Under the pieces are notes generated by a model. The model saw nothing but the letters and a program-made list of their open reading frames with translations. It was not told the origin of the DNA and did not search any database. Made by a program: the position numbers and the translations under genes. DNA of 64,000 bases, taken from positions 62,001 through 126,000 of the forward strand of contig NZ_CP162142.1 in assembly GCF_040833965.1 (NCBI RefSeq). Direction: 5' to 3'. This DNA is from Leptospira sp. WS39.C2. GTDB taxonomy: Bacteria; Spirochaetota; Leptospiria; Leptospirales; Leptospiraceae. This document shows, in pieces, positions 63,178 through 64,000 of the stretch (positions are counted from its first letter, which is position 1; the number at the start of each line of letters is the position of its first letter).

Positions 63178-64000
63178 GTGCAAAAGATAGTGAATGAGAT
63201 AGCTGAACTCTGTAGTAGTGCGACCACGGAACCCACAAAAACGGGACTCCCTCGCGTGTTAATGATTCAGGGTGAAGTTCCAGACCACCAACTTGCTGCC
63301 ATTTATGAACCGTTAGTTGGTCTTGTTGTTCAAGGCGGCAAAACCATTTCGATTGGAACTCAAGTGATTCATTTGGAAGGTCCTTCTTATTTTGTGATTC
63401 CGACAGAAATGCCGGCAACGGGTTATGTAAGACAAGCAATCAATGGTCGACCTTATTTATCTGTAGCGATCCAATTGGATCAGAAAGTGTTACTTGATTT
63501 ATTAAAGGATACATCAAACACAGTTGCTGTTAAAAATCATACGGATGAATTTTCTGCCTGCTCTGCCACTCAGGAATTTTTAGAAGTTTGGTTACGAATG
63601 TTGCGACTCATGAAAACACCAGAACACATTGCAGCCTTGGCACCAGTGTATGAAAGAGAAATATTATATCATGTGTTGATTGGACCAGAAGGATGGCGGC
63701 TTCGACAGTTGTTTCAATCTCATCAGAAAGGATCTAGCATTCACCAATCCATCCAATGGGTAAGGCAACACTTTACTCATTCATTTGAAATTGAAGATCT
63801 TGCGAACAAAGCATGTATGGGAATCACAACCTTTCATAGACAATTTAAGTCCATCACAGGTTTGAGTCCGATTCAATTTCAAAAACAACTAAGACTTCTC
63901 GAAGCACGCAAACTTTTAACTTACAGTGGATATTCTGTCACCGATGCAGCGTTAGACGTCGGTTACGAAAGTACATCTCAATTCAACAGAGAGTACACTC
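63178..64000 (+). CDS. AraC-family transcriptional regulator (cut by window end)
   Basis: About 274 residues are visible. The N-terminal half is the AraC_N cupin-like domain (GLPRVLMIQGEVPDHQLAAI, VVQGGKTISIGTQV, GPSYFVIPTEMPATGYV). The C-terminal half begins the two helix-turn-helix units (IEDLANKACMGITTFHRQFK, LTYSGYSVTDAALDVGYEST). The GTG at 63178 is the first usable start; an ATG at 63176 in another frame meets a stop after four codons. The last few residues lie outside the window. YqhC-like regulators of this type often control a neighbouring oxidoreductase, matching the divergent SDR. Confidence 0.88.
   Translation, partial: MQKIVNEIAELCSSATTEPTKTGLPRVLMIQGEVPDHQLAAIYEPLVGLVVQGGKTISIGTQVIHLEGPSYFVIPTEMPATGYVRQAINGRPYLSVAIQLDQKVLLDLLKDTSNTVAVKNHTDEFSACSATQEFLEVWLRMLRLMKTPEHIAALAPVYEREILYHVLIGPEGWRLRQLFQSHQKGSSIHQSIQWVRQHFTHSFEIEDLANKACMGITTFHRQFKSITGLSPIQFQKQLRLLEARKLLTYSGYSVTDAALDVGYESTSQFNREYT

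Noticed and set aside
63176..63190. ATG start for the AraC regulator at 63176
   Set aside because: That frame reaches a stop after four codons; the regulator frame begins with GTG at 63178.
1..64000. tRNA genes, CRISPR arrays, prophage or insertion sequences
   Set aside because: I looked for cloverleaf-like blocks, regularly spaced repeats, integrases and transposases and saw none; short or degenerate examples could be missed by eye.

Overview
The window looks like chromosomal DNA of a Leptospira, probably from the saprophytic clade. The pointers are a DUF1554 lipoprotein (a family I know mainly from Leptospira), spirochete-style lipoboxes, many multi-PAS histidine kinases, low GC with AAGGA-type ribosome binding sites, and a housekeeping mix usual for the genus. 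No rRNA, tRNA, CRISPR array, insertion sequence or prophage was found. Species assignment is inference.

Region 1 (1-36.5 kb) is mostly core. It holds the end of homoserine dehydrogenase, an ACT-domain protein, a formylglycine-generating-enzyme-like exported protein, MarR plus a CrtI-like flavoprotein, a DUF4139 protein, MTA phosphorylase, galactokinase with a STAS protein, glucose-6-phosphate isomerase, an AmgK/MurU-like pair (MurNAc recycling), two histidine kinases, ferredoxin, TlyA, IspA, Ndk, a CPA2-type antiporter, CoaD and ArgG. Next come a nitrilase-like lipoprotein with a first GMC flavin dehydrogenase pair, RlmD, PyrD, a histidine kinase followed by a receiver-HATPase regulator, HAD, RluA, ankyrin and beta-propeller proteins, and an EAL-YkuI_C protein.

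Region 2 (36.5-56 kb) is the most interesting part, a lipid/alcohol-type catabolic island. A TetR regulator diverges from a ten-gene plus-strand operon: a Tat-signal small subunit, a GMC dehydrogenase with a C-x5-C-x3-C motif, a BASS-type transporter, an acyl-CoA dehydrogenase, an extended SDR, an SDR, an acyl-CoA synthetase, a crotonase, a six-TM chemoreceptor and a DUF2804 lipoprotein. A FadR-like palindrome lies on the promoter. A minus-strand operon converges on it to within 1 nt: a second BASS transporter, a second extended SDR, a c-type heme plus beta-propeller protein, and an MFS transporter. It has its own 16-bp operator-like palindrome. A paralogous chemoreceptor follows. A plausible reading is periplasmic oxidation of an alcohol, uptake, CoA activation, partial beta-oxidation and chemotaxis toward the substrate. 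The substrate is unknown.

Region 3 (56-64 kb) holds small accessory genes: a hydrolase, an autoregulated TetR, DUF1579, a DHFR-like reductase, YiaA/B, a GyrI-like protein, a zinc-ribbon membrane protein, DUF1554, and an SDR divergent from an AraC regulator cut by the window end. Two copies of a dispersed hairpin repeat lie at 53.8 and 57.8 kb.
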